From: Sphingomonas turrisvirgatae
Lineage (GTDB): Bacteria > Pseudomonadota > Alphaproteobacteria > Sphingomonadales > Sphingomonadaceae
Direction: 5' to 3'
DNA: 37,216 nucleotides
Assembly: GCF_001721295.1 (NCBI RefSeq)
Contig: NZ_MDDS01000030.1
Location: 1-37,216, forward strand
The notes beneath the pieces are model-generated. The model was not told the DNA's origin. It ran no database searches and saw nothing but the letters and a program-made list of their open reading frames with translations. Shown one piece after another: positions 16,795 through 24,463 of this stretch (positions are counted from its first letter, which is position 1; each line of letters starts with the position of its first letter). A program made the position numbers and the translations under genes.

Positions 16795-17279
16795 GTTCGA
16801 GAACCGCGCTGGAGCGCTGGTTGCCTCTTTTTGCGGTCACTGCCCGTAAGGGGTCAATGATGCTAGTTGAGAAAAACGTCGCGCTTCCTGGGGTGCCAAG
16901 AGAGGCGATGCCCCCGGGTGGCGCCAAAACTACGTTGATGAGCATGTTGAGCAGCGTTGGCGCGGTGCTGGCGGCGTGCTCGTGCTGCATTCTCCCGATG
17001 GCACTAGCCGGTCTCGGCCTCAGCACCGGTTTCGGAAGCGTCCTGACAGCTATAGGACCGCTCCGCTGGCCCATGGCTGGCCTATCCGTGCTCATGCTGA
17101 TTATCAGCTGGCTCGTGGTCATCCGTCAGCGCCAAAAGGCCTGCGGGTGCGGAGCCCCGCACGTTGGTCTTTGGCTGCGCACTCCAAGGGTTTTGATGCT
17201 GATGATGGCAACCGTGCTCACGCTCATTGCGGTTTCTTGGGGTGCCTTTGAGCCGGCGCTGATGAGGGCGATGCTCTAG
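16791..17279 (+). CDS. MerT-like membrane transport protein
   Basis: This frame is up to 162 residues long. An internal ATG at 16857 (AAGGGG 5 bases upstream, 140 residues) is a good alternative start. Helix 1 contains ACSCCILPMALAGLGLSTGF, closely resembling the first helix of mercuric transporter MerT, where a paired Cys accepts Hg(II) from MerP. Two more helices follow, with a cytoplasmic loop carrying KACGCG, like the second Cys pair of MerT. No merR, merP or merA lies nearby. In this setting it may move Cu(I), Ag(I) or Hg(II), and MerT-like import would be odd beside an exporter. Fold confidence is good, substrate unknown. Confidence 0.72.
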   Translation: MSSRTALERWLPLFAVTARKGSMMLVEKNVALPGVPREAMPPGGAKTTLMSMLSSVGAVLAACSCCILPMALAGLGLSTGFGSVLTAIGPLRWPMAGLSVLMLIISWLVVIRQRQKACGCGAPHVGLWLRTPRVLMLMMATVLTLIAVSWGAFEPALMRAML

Positions 17280-17708
17280 CCGCACGATTGTACCAAGCCG
17301 AGTCGCACCTCCATCGCTGCGAGGATCGGTGTAGGTGCCTGCCAGCGCGTTTGGCGACGATCTGCCTAGCAAGCACCTTTTCGTCATAATTCCGAGCGGG
17401 TCATCCACCCACAGCTGGGATCTTTGGGGTGACTACACGAAAGTGACGTTTCTGCACGCTAAGGGCGAACAAATCCGGTACAATGCCAGCAGAGGCTAGC
17501 GATATGCGTTCAACGGCATGTTCAACCTTGCGGGCGCCGATATGGGAGGGCCGCAAGCCGGCTCACCAACGATCGAGGGAGAGCCCTGCTCGCCAAATAT
17601 GTGAGCCGGTTGCTGATCCCGGGTATGGCGAAGGATCGCCGATGAACCAGAGCGTGGACTGCATGGGCCGCGCATCGATCAACGTCCATCAAACCCAACT
17701 TTCCCACT
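17280..17708. other. non-coding junction between copper island and transposon remnants
   Basis: No convincing gene lies here. The only notable element is the Tn3-family terminal repeat at 17426-17463. An imperfect stem (GCACCT..AGGTGC, about 17305-17338) after the MerT-like gene might serve to end the cus transcript, but it has a long loop and no T-tract. The part from 17464 to 17708 should hold the 3' end of a Tn3 transposase, but I cannot read one there. Confidence 0.45.
17426..17463 (+). repeat. Tn3-family 38-bp terminal inverted repeat
   Basis: The segment is exactly 38 bp, opens with GGGG and closes with ACGCTAAG, the hallmark of Tn3-family ends (GGGG...TAAG). GGGG is the outer edge, so the transposon body lies to the right and its insertion boundary is 17425/17426. 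I find no matching opposite repeat in the window. The transposase remnant to the right is on the minus strand with its C-terminus toward this repeat, the usual Tn3 layout. Confidence 0.75.
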
Positions 17709-18094
17709 TCAAATCGCTTGAGGTCGCCATGTCGGGGCGATCGGCGCGAGCCGCCTGTCGGGGAAGTCGCGCAGGCGCGGGCAGAAGCGAAATCCCAGCA
17801 TCGCGCACAGGGCGAAGACATGATCGGTCGCCCCGCCGGTGTCGGTGTAATGCTCGACGATCCTGAGATCGGTGCCGTGGCTGGTGAGGCCGTCGAGGAC
17901 ATAGGGCGCCTCATGCGTCGCGGCCGAGATCACTTTGACGTGGTAGGGCGCGCGCTGATCAGAATTATGGGTGTAGAAGCTGAAGCCATGATCGACGCCA
18001 TAGCGGGCGTTGATATCGCCGCCCGACGCGCCGCGTGTCAACGGCGGAGCAAAAGTCGGCCATTCGGCGGCGTAAAACCAGGCCATCGTGTTAC
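17709..18094 (-). pseudogene. internal fragment of a Tn3-family transposase (TnpA)
   Basis: A leftward frame encodes about 125 residues resembling the catalytic core of Tn3 TnpA: INARYGVDHGFSFYTHNSDQ, then APYHVKVISAATHEAPYVLD, TDTGGATDHVFALCAMLGFR and FCPRLRDFPDRRLAPI. Homology ends soon after and the frame stops, and the N-terminal two thirds are absent. Full TnpA is close to 1000 residues, so this is a relic. A fresh copy of an IS21-like end abuts it on the right. Confidence 0.8.
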
Positions 18095-18147
18095 ATGCCG
18101 GGGGGAGTGGCGTGAGGGCGTAGCCCGAAGGCCACTCCCCCCGGCAT
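18095..18147. repeat. large perfect palindrome at the IS21 right end
   Basis: ATGCCGGGGGGAGTGGC (18095-18111) and GCCACTCCCCCCGGCAT (18131-18147) are perfect 17-bp arms around a 19-base loop. Weaker pairing extends outside (GTTAC with GTGTAA). It lies 11 bp beyond the istB stop. It may be part of the insertion-sequence terminus or a structure that blocks outside transcription. Confidence 0.7.
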
Positions 18148-18158
18148 TGGTGTAATTT

Positions 18159-18925
18159 TCAGGGTCTGGTTTTGGCCGTGCGGGCCCGGCTGTGCGCGAG
18201 GCGATAGCTTTCGCCGTTCATCTCGAGGATGCTGACGTGATGGGTCAGGCGATCGAGGAGCGCGCCTGTGAGACGCTCAGATCCGAAGGTTTCGGTCCAT
18301 TCGTCGAAGGGCAGGTTGCTGGTGATGAAGGTGGAGCCGCGTTCGTAACGCTGGGAGATCAGCTCGAACAACAGTTCGGCGCCGGTCTTGGAGAGCGGCA
18401 CAAAACCCAGTTCATCGATGATGAGCAGCTTGTATCCGGCCATCTGCTTCTGGAAGCGCAGAAGACGGCGCTCGTCGCGGGCCTCCATCATTTCGCTGAC
18501 CAGCGCTGCCGCGGTGGTGAAGCCCACCGACAGTCCTTTCTGGCATGCTGCCAGTCCGAGCCCCAACGCTACGTGCGTCTTTCCGGTGCCTGATGGCCCC
18601 AGAGCGATGGCGTTCTCACGCCGCTCGATCCACTCGCAGCGCGCCATCTCGAGCACCTGCATCTTGTTGAGCCTGGGGATGGCGGCGAAGTCGAAGCTGT
18701 CGAGGCTTTTTACGGCGGGGAAGCGCGCGGCCTTGATGCGCCGCTGACCATGCGACGCTCCCTTTCGATCATTTCCATCTCGACGAGGCGGGCGAGGAAG
18801 CGGATATGATCGACGCTTTCAGCGGCACATTGCCGCGCGAGCTTGTGATGCTCACGCAGGCACGTAGGCAGCTTGAGCGCCTTGAGATGGTGAGCGAGAA
18901 GGATCTCCGGGGCCTGATCGCTCAT
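18159..18925 (-). pseudogene. istB: istB, IS21-family helper ATPase, frameshifted
   Basis: The gene starts at 18925 (AGGAGG upstream) with MSDQAPEILLAHHLKALKLP and continues to MIERERRMV. There the frame breaks near 18747. In the next frame it resumes as RRIKAARFPAVKSLDSFDFA and runs to the end, with Walker A GPSGTGKT, Walker B LLIIDELGFVPLSK and TSNLPFDEW. The total length is 767 bp, one base short of a multiple of three, so a single-base deletion explains it. IstB normally is one frame of about 250 residues, so this copy is probably dead. Intact coding on both sides of the slip suggests the change is recent or a sequencing error. Confidence 0.85.
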
Positions 18926-19075
18926 GCGGCCTCCTGCCGGTCGGAGAGCAGGCTCAGATAGGCTCTGGCAAAGGTCTTCTCGACCGTGGTGCGTGGCAGG
19001 AAGGGATAGACGTCCAGGTCCAGCCTGGGCGGTACGCGTTCGATCCGGCACAGGACGAGGTGCTTGGCGAGGGGA
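18922..19075 (-). pseudogene. istA: istA C-terminal remnant (IS21 transposase)
   Basis: Upstream of istB, overlapping its start by ATGA as in IS21 elements, is a frame reading KHLVLCRIERVPPRLDLDVY and then PFLPRTTVEKTFARAYLSLL before its stop. This resembles the last 50 residues of IS21-type IstA. The DDE catalytic core and the left end of the element are absent, replaced by a qorB-like gene read from the other strand. The join lies near 19065-19085. Confidence 0.6.
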
Positions 19076-19444
19076 CGCCTGTCGCTCGCGACCCGCGCCG
19101 ATTATGCCCAAGCCGCAGCCATCGTGCTGACCAGCGACGGCCATGAGGGCAAGACCTATGAGCTGGCCGGTGACGACGCGGTGACGCTCGCCGACCTTGC
19201 CGCCGAGATCTCACGCCAGACGGGTCGCAACATCCCGTACCGTGATCTGCCGCAGGCAGATTACGCCGCGATCCTGAAGCAGGTGGGCCTGCCCGAGGGC
19301 TTCGCCGAGGGACTTGCGGCATGGGACGTCGATGCCTCGAACGGTGCGCTGTTCGATGACGGCCACCAGCTCTCGAAGCTGATCGGACGTCCGACGACGC
19401 CACTAGCCGATGCGGTGCAGGCGCAACTGGCCGCGCAGGGCTGA
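19076..19444 (+). pseudogene. 5'-truncated NAD(P)H:quinone oxidoreductase (QorB/NmrA-like)
   Basis: The frame resembles the C-terminal half of atypical SDR/NmrA-family quinone reductases: ATRADYAQAAAIVLTSDGHE, then GKTYELAGDDAVTLADLAAE and a C-terminal LFDDGHQLSKLIGRPTTPL. The N-terminal Rossmann fold with the GxxGxxG dinucleotide motif is missing, because the gene joins the istA remnant near 19070. The remaining fragment cannot bind NAD(P)H. It lies 47 bp before an intact SDR on the same strand, so the two were probably an operon. Confidence 0.78.
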
Positions 19445-19491
19445 CGTTACGGACAACTCCGACCGATAACGACCATCCCTGGAGATAGCGC

Positions 19492-20283
19492 ATGAACATC
19501 GACCTTTCCGGCAAGACGGCGCTCGTGACCGGCTCGACCGCCGGCATCGGCTTTGCGATCGCGAAGGGGTTGGCGGCAGCCGGGGCGATCGTCGTCCTGA
19601 ACGGGCGCGACGAGAGCCGCACCCAGGCGGCGGTGGCCGAGCTAAAGCGTGAGGTCGGGGATGCCGATGTGCGCGGTGTGGCCGGAGACGTCGGCACAGA
19701 AGCCGGATGTGATGCCATCGTATCCGCGCTTCCGGAGGTCGACATCCTGGTCAACAATGCCGGCATCTTCGGCCCGCAGGACTTTTTCGAGACACTCGAT
19801 GAGGAATGGGAGCGCTTCTTCCGGGTCAACGTGTTGTCGGGCGTACGCCTGTCCCGGGCCTATCTCCCGGGGATGCGGGACAAAGGCTGGGGTCGGGTGC
19901 TGTTCCTGTCCTCGGAATCCGGCCTAAACATCCCGGCGGACATGATCCACTACGGCGTGACCAAAACGGCCGACCTTGCCTTGTCGCGTGGGCTGGCCAA
20001 GCGCATGGCGGGCACGGGCGTGACGGTGAACGCCATTCTTCCCGGTCCAACGTTGTCGGAGGGCGTGACCGAGATGCTGGCGGACGCGGTCGCATCGGGC
20101 AAATCGTTGGAAGAGGCCGGCGCCGATTTCGTCAGGGCGCACCGACCGTCCTCGATTATTCGGCGTGCTGCCACGGTCGGGGAAGTCGCCAACCTGTGCG
20201 TCTATATCGCCTCTCCGCAGGCGTCCGCGACCACCGGTGCGGCGCTACGCGTTGACGGCGGTGTGGTGGATACGATCGCCTGA
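19492..20283 (+). CDS. SDR-family oxidoreductase
   Basis: This 263-residue classical short-chain dehydrogenase has the cofactor motif TGSTAGIG (14-21), NNAG after the fourth strand, a catalytic Ser in LFLSSESG, and YGVTK supplying Tyr and Lys. Ser14-Thr16 and Arg39 (NGRDESR) in the early loops suggest NADP(H) preference. TGGAGA precedes the ATG at 19492. The C-terminus GAALRVDGGVVDTIA is complete. The substrate is unknown; it sits between the truncated quinone-reductase gene and a recombinase and looks like cargo carried by the mobile elements. Confidence 0.9.
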   Translation: MNIDLSGKTALVTGSTAGIGFAIAKGLAAAGAIVVLNGRDESRTQAAVAELKREVGDADVRGVAGDVGTEAGCDAIVSALPEVDILVNNAGIFGPQDFFETLDEEWERFFRVNVLSGVRLSRAYLPGMRDKGWGRVLFLSSESGLNIPADMIHYGVTKTADLALSRGLAKRMAGTGVTVNAILPGPTLSEGVTEMLADAVASGKSLEEAGADFVRAHRPSSIIRRAATVGEVANLCVYIASPQASATTGAALRVDGGVVDTIA

Positions 20284-20411
20284 CTTTCAGTTTGTCCCAT
20301 CCCGATTGGAAAGGGCGGCCAACACGACCAATGCGCGAGTTGCACGACAGACGGCAAGGCGGGTGCCGTTTCCCGAACTGCTTGTCGAGCGTGGCAAAAC
20401 GGAAAGCCAGA

Positions 20412-20537
20412 CCGCCAGAAAAACGGCCGGTTTTCTGGCGGTTGCTGATTTTGCCTCGTCAACGCATTCCACCAATCGGAAAACCCGTTGCGGAAACCAC
20501 TGGCATATTGCAGGCTGTCGGATGTCTTTTCTGGCGG
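20412..20537. repeat. repeats upstream of the recombinase, possible recombination (res-like) site
   Basis: CCGCCAGAAAA (20412-20422) and TTTTCTGGCGG (20431-20441) form a perfect 11-bp inverted repeat with an 8-base centre. A third copy, TTTTCTGGCGG, lies at 20527-20537, overlapping the ribosome-binding region of the serine recombinase. Short paired motifs placed just upstream of a resolvase gene are where Tn3-type res subsites and autoregulatory operators occur. An alternative is that the first pair acts as the SDR terminator. Confidence 0.5.
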
Positions 20538-20544
20538 GGTAACA

Positions 20545-21189
20545 ATGCTCATTGGATATATGAGGGTGTCCAAAGCTGACGGGTCACAGACGCTGGCACC
20601 CCAGCGCGATGCGTTGCTCTTGGCCGGCGTCGATCCCTCGCGGATTTACGAAGACCTTGCGTCGGGGCGGCACGACGCCCGCCCCGGTCTAACCGCGTGC
20701 CTGAAGGCACTGCAACCCGGCAACACACTGGTCCTCTGGAAGCTCGATCGCCTTGGGCGCGATCTTCGCCATCTGGTCGTCACGGCCGAGGCGCTGCGCG
20801 AACGCGGCATCGGCCTGAAGGTGCTGGCGGGTGCCGGCGCGCAGATCGACACCACGACCGCCAACGGTCGCCTCGCCTTCGGCATCTTCGCAGCGTTCGC
20901 CGAGTTCGAGCGCGAGCTCATCGCCGAGCGGACACAGGCGGGACTTGCCGCGGCACGGGCACGGGGACGGATGGGCGGTCGGCCTCGCAAGATGGACAAG
21001 GCCACCCTCGCGATGGCGATGGCTGCAATGTCCGATCGCAACGCAGTCGCAGCCGATGTCGCGCGCCGCCTCGGCATGACGACCACGACACTCTATATGT
21101 ACGTGAATGGTGACGGCACGCCCAAGGCGCCCGGCCAGGCGCTGCTCGATGGCGTGCCGTACCGCAAAGAACGACTGCGCGCCGCGTGA
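20545..21189 (+). CDS. serine recombinase (resolvase/invertase family)
   Basis: This 214-residue site-specific recombinase begins MLIGYMRVSK with catalytic Ser9. It has the LVLWKLDRLGR motif, the AEFERELIAERTQAGLAAAR long helix and MGGRPRK leading to a C-terminal helix-turn-helix (AADVARRLGMTTTTLYMYV). The start at 20545 has GGGG 6 bases upstream. The length is a little above Tn3 TnpR and close to Pin-type invertases. It may be the resolvase of the degenerated Tn3 element at 17426 or of another unit. The IS1182 element follows directly. Confidence 0.9.
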   Translation: MLIGYMRVSKADGSQTLAPQRDALLLAGVDPSRIYEDLASGRHDARPGLTACLKALQPGNTLVLWKLDRLGRDLRHLVVTAEALRERGIGLKVLAGAGAQIDTTTANGRLAFGIFAAFAEFERELIAERTQAGLAAARARGRMGGRPRKMDKATLAMAMAAMSDRNAVAADVARRLGMTTTTLYMYVNGDGTPKAPGQALLDGVPYRKERLRAA

Positions 21190-22715
21190 CCGTGCGCAAA
21201 GCCCATCAGCGATCAGGCATATCGTCGCGGTGGCGAGACGATCACATCATGCTCGATCGACCGGGCCGATATGGCCGCCGGGGTCAACGCTGCTGGAATG
21301 CACCTGCCTCGTCTGGGCTTGTCGGTCAGACGCTGTGGTCGCGCCAGGATCATCAGGTTCATCACGGCCGCGCCAATCAGGAATTCCTCCTCCGCTCCGC
21401 GGATGCCACGCAGGTGAAGTCGCCGCATGCCATGCTTGCCTTTGGCGTCGGCGAAGAACCGCTCGACCCCGCGCCGCAATCGCATGGATCGCTTGAAGAG
21501 CCCGGTTTCCAGTTCGGCCCTAGCGAGATCCCGGGCGTCCTCATTGTCGAGACGAACCAGTGTGCGACGACGGGCCTTCGTGCATGTCTTCCGAAGCACG
21601 CAGCCTTCGCAGTCCCGTGCATCGGCAGCATAGCGGTGTACGCCAGTGCGCAGGTGGAAGGTGTAGTGCCGGAGCGTCTTGCCGATCGGACAGGTGAAGC
21701 TGTCGGTGTCGCGATCATAGCTGAATGCCGTTCGCGGCAGCTTGCCCTTCGTCTGCTGCGTGCGGTCGATCACCGGGATGTGCGGGATCGCGCCTTGGTC
21801 GCGTACGAAACCGAGGAAGCCGGCGCTGCCATAGGCCTTGTCTGCAGCAATCCGCTTGGGGTGATAGTCAAAGCGATCGGCGGCTCGTCCGAGCATGACA
21901 CGGCCGGCATCGACCTCCTCGGCAAAGCGCGCCGGCGTCGCTTCGACGTCGAGCGCGACGCCGCTCGGCGTGTCGACCAGCGCATTCAGTGCATAGCCGA
22001 ACCGCGCGCGCCCCGGGCGTGCCGACCAGGCTGCGGCGGGATCGGTTCGCGATACACCCTCGAAATCCTTCGAGCCGCCAGGTTTTGTGCTGATACTACC
22101 CTGATCGGCCAGCCACTCCCGGACAGGACGACCGGCGTTCGCTACGTAGGGCAAATAGCCAGGTACGGTCTTGCGCTGCCAGCACGCATCAGCCTCGATG
22201 AACGAGGCATCAATCGCGGCGTCCTTGCCTCCGACCAAGCCCTTTCCGATGCAGCGGCGAACCGTGGCCTCGAACAGCTGCCGGAAGACGCCGGCATCGC
22301 GAAAGCGTCCGTGCCGGTTTTTGCTGAAGGTCGAGTGGTGCGGAACCTTGTCCCCCGGCGTGAGACGGCAGAACCAGCGATAGGCGAGATTGTAGCGCAG
22401 CTCCTCGCACAGACGCCGCTCGGACGTGATCGCGTAGATGCGGCCGATCAGGGTCATGCGGATGAGGAGTTCGGGGTCGATCGAAGGCCGACCTCGCGCG
22501 CTGTAATGATCAGCCAGCGCTTCTCTCAGCTCGCCCGTATCGAGACATTGATCGATACGACGCAACAGGTGGTTTGCGGGCAACAAGGCTTCTATGGTGC
22601 GACGGGACGCCCCTTCCCGCCCACCGCGACAGGCTGGTCCCATCATAGCGGCGCTCCTCACGGTAGGAGTGAAACGAAGGAGCACCCCGGCATGTCCGGT
22701 ATTTTTCAACAGGCC
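21190..22715 (-). mobile_element. IS1182-family insertion sequence, left end unclear
   Basis: The element carries one transposase gene. Its upstream end is set at about 22715, where the GGDEF gene abruptly turns into GGCCTGTTGAAAAATACC, a typical IS terminus. No matching inverted copy is visible at the other end between the recombinase stop (21189) and the transposase stop (21213), so that end may have been lost. Confidence 0.55.
21213..22646 (-). CDS. IS1182-family transposase
   Basis: This 477-residue DDE transposase starts at the ATG at 22646 with GAGGAGC 6 bases upstream. It has the N-terminal helical domain (LLPANHLLRRIDQCLDTGEL, RPSIDPELLIRMTLIGRIYA), the first Asp in KDAAIDASFIEADA, a second Asp in AADKAYGSAGF, a zinc-like Cys cluster (CEGCVLRKTC) and the final Glu in RRGVERFFADAKGKHGM. 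This layout is that of IS1182-type (IS5-superfamily related) transposases. The frame is complete. Its tail (RSIEHDVIVSPPRRYA) is slightly longer than expected. Confidence 0.9.
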   Translation of the reverse strand: MMGPACRGGREGASRRTIEALLPANHLLRRIDQCLDTGELREALADHYSARGRPSIDPELLIRMTLIGRIYAITSERRLCEELRYNLAYRWFCRLTPGDKVPHHSTFSKNRHGRFRDAGVFRQLFEATVRRCIGKGLVGGKDAAIDASFIEADACWQRKTVPGYLPYVANAGRPVREWLADQGSISTKPGGSKDFEGVSRTDPAAAWSARPGRARFGYALNALVDTPSGVALDVEATPARFAEEVDAGRVMLGRAADRFDYHPKRIAADKAYGSAGFLGFVRDQGAIPHIPVIDRTQQTKGKLPRTAFSYDRDTDSFTCPIGKTLRHYTFHLRTGVHRYAADARDCEGCVLRKTCTKARRRTLVRLDNEDARDLARAELETGLFKRSMRLRRGVERFFADAKGKHGMRRLHLRGIRGAEEEFLIGAAVMNLMILARPQRLTDKPRRGRCIPAALTPAAISARSIEHDVIVSPPRRYA

Positions 22716-23590
22716 CGATCCTCTGAGACAGCGTTGGGGGCGAGTACGAGCCCCGCCGAGCATGTCACCTCGCCGATCGGCGTCTCATTCTCGACGCGTT
22801 GCAGCTTTCGCCTCGAGAATGCCTTGCGGGCTGCGTTCAGCATATCGCGGGCGGCTTCGTGGTCGCAGTTGTCGAACACGATGGCGATCCGCTTTGCCTC
22901 CCAGCGGCCGACCCGGTGCGGCATGCAATGATCCCGCAATGTCTGGCCCAGCGCGCGCAGGACCCGCTCGACGACGCCGATCCCATGAGTCGCCCCGATC
23001 GAGGTGACTTGATCGAGCGCAACCAGCGCAAGAAGGGTAGGGCCTTCCCGCCCGAGTGCAGCGGTGAGCACCGACTCGATCGCGATGCGGTTGAGGAGCG
23101 AGGTAGCAGGATCGATGTCAGTATCGACGCCCAGCGAGCGTAGGCGCTCGCGGACTAGGGCCGTCTGAAGGCTCATCTGCTTCAACCGCTCTTCGGCGCG
23201 CTCTGCCTGGGCGGTCATGCGCGCGACCGCGCTATGGATGCTTCCGTCGGCGGAGACCAGCTCGGCCGCGGTCAGCGTCAGGGTCTTCACGAAGGCATTT
23301 GCCTCCTGGGCAGTTGCACCGATGATGTGCATGACCTCTGTTGAGAGCTCGCCGATCGTCGTCGCGGTGCCATGGAGATCCGCTGGTGCCGAAATCGCTC
23401 GCACGTCTTCCTGTCGGAGGCGATAACCGCCGTCGATCAGATTGGCGACGGCCATGAAATGGGCCTCGTCAGCACCTTCGAAATAGGTGTGAGCGAAGCC
23501 GTAATTCTCGGGGCTGTGCGGCAGTCGATGCTCGTCGAGAAAATCGACAATGGCATGACCCGACTCGTCAGCTGGTGGCCTTTGCCGCAT
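22706..23590 (-). pseudogene. GGDEF-like regulatory protein, 3' end cut by IS1182
   Basis: This frame encodes 294 residues: an N-terminal helical sensor region with a coiled coil (SAVARMTAQAERAEERLKQM), then a GGDEF-type cyclase fold starting DPATSLLNRIAIESVL. The expected GGDEF signature is replaced by RWEAKRIAIVF, so diguanylate cyclase activity is unlikely even if intact. The stop is provided by the IS terminus (SEDRAC then TGA), so the last strand and helix of the domain are lost. The start at 23590 overlaps the preceding small gene by 23 bp. Before damage it was probably a c-di-GMP-related or degenerate signalling protein. Confidence 0.72.
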
Positions 23591-23894
23591 GTCCGTGGTC
23601 CGCTGTCTCGTGGTTTGAAGCCTCGGGTTCGGCCAGCGATGGTGGCGAACGGAAGCCCTCTGGCCCTAGAAATTCGTATTTGAGATATCGATCGGAGTCG
23701 ATGCGCTCGAAAACCGCGTTGATGACAGCTTCCCTGGAGCCGAGGCCCAGACGATCCTGAAGTCGCTCTGCGATCGCTAATGCTACGGGCGACAGCGCCA
23801 CGGTCGACCGCCGGTACCCCGCATTGTCTTCCCGCTCCTTTTTCAGGCGCATGGACCGCGTGCTTTTTTTGATCTCGGATGGGTCGCTGGGCAT
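23568..23894 (-). CDS. small ribbon-helix-helix-like protein
   Basis: This 108-residue protein contains RRSTVALSPVALAIAERLQD and then LGLGSREAVINAVFERI, which fits a ribbon-helix-helix fold (short strand followed by two helices) as used by small DNA-binding repressors. The N-terminus is basic (EIKKSTRSMRLKKER) and the C-terminus acidic and polar. The ATG at 23894 lacks a clear ribosome site, and a TTG two codons upstream is possible. It overlaps the GGDEF-like gene by 23 bp and was probably co-transcribed with it. Function unknown. Confidence 0.6.
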   Translation of the reverse strand: MPSDPSEIKKSTRSMRLKKEREDNAGYRRSTVALSPVALAIAERLQDRLGLGSREAVINAVFERIDSDRYLKYEFLGPEGFRSPPSLAEPEASNHETADHGHAAKATS

Positions 23895-23992
23895 AAGCAA
23901 GCGTCATTCTGCCACTCGGACGCTTAGCGCAAGGTGATGTGACGGTAAGACGGGGCGGTACATTTCGAGACTGGTAGTGTCGACGACCGACT

Positions 23993-24391
23993 TCAGCCGG
24001 TCAGCCCAGTTCGACCGATGCCGCGTTCGGAGCCAGTCACTATCTCGGGGATGTCGGGATCGGAAAGGATTGCCGAGAAATACTCGAGGCTTTCGGTAAC
24101 TGCGGTCGCGAACCTCGGGCTGTAGTACACCATCGGCTCGTGAAGGATGTCGACGGCGATATAGGCGCGGACAGGGTCGATCTGCAGGATATCAACAAAC
24201 TGGTCGATCAGTCGCCCTGTGAAGGGCGTTTGGCCGGCTCGGATTTTGTTGACGAGGCTAAGGCTCTTGCCGAGGCGGCGAGCCATTTCGGCATTTGTCA
24301 CTTTCTTCAGACGCCACTCAGCCATGAACAACGCGTGAAGACGTTGTTGCCGATCTTCGCAGACTGAAGCCTTTGTAGACTGGTGGTACAT
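23993..24391 (-). CDS. XRE-like helix-turn-helix regulator
   Basis: This 132-residue protein has a Cro/C1-type helix-turn-helix at residues 31-75: TNAEMARRLGKSLSLVNKIR, then a tail helix RLIDQFVDILQIDP. The C-terminal half has no recognised ligand domain. It is read leftward, away from the transfer operon, and small XRE repressors at this place commonly control conjugation genes. A palindrome (24397-24413) lies immediately upstream of its start and could be an autoregulatory operator. GGGGG about 7 bases before the ATG may serve as ribosome site. Confidence 0.78.
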   Translation of the reverse strand: MYHQSTKASVCEDRQQRLHALFMAEWRLKKVTNAEMARRLGKSLSLVNKIRAGQTPFTGRLIDQFVDILQIDPVRAYIAVDILHEPMVYYSPRFATAVTESLEYFSAILSDPDIPEIVTGSERGIGRTGLTG

Positions 24392-24396
24392 ACTGC

Positions 24397-24413
24397 GACC
24401 CCCGTTAGGGGTC
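24397..24413. promoter_or_regulatory. palindrome next to the XRE-like gene, candidate operator
   Basis: GACCCC (24397-24402) and GGGGTC (24408-24413) are perfect 6-bp arms around CGTTA. A second overlapping dyad, TTAGGGGTCTAA, extends it. It is 5 bp from the start codon of the regulator, a usual place for self-repression. Confidence 0.45.
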
Positions 24414-24463
24414 TAATACGCATCTATCCGTTCACGTTGTCAACCACCGCCACGCAGCGCGAT

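Noticed and set aside
16791..17279. A mercury-resistance (mer) operon
   Set aside because: Only the MerT-like gene is present. There is no MerR with a mercury motif, MerP or MerA within the window.
17718..18155. Rightward frame of 145 codons
   Set aside because: It is antisense to the TnpA fragment, which matches Tn3 transposase on the minus strand.
21186..22931. Long rightward open frame of 581 codons
   Set aside because: It is antisense to the IS1182 transposase and GGDEF genes, both of which have clear motifs on the other strand; GC-rich codon bias leaves the antisense frame open.
23919..23951. Second Tn3-family terminal repeat starting CTTAGCG
   Set aside because: Only the first 7 bases match the reverse complement of the 17426 repeat; the remainder differs and the outer CCCC is absent.
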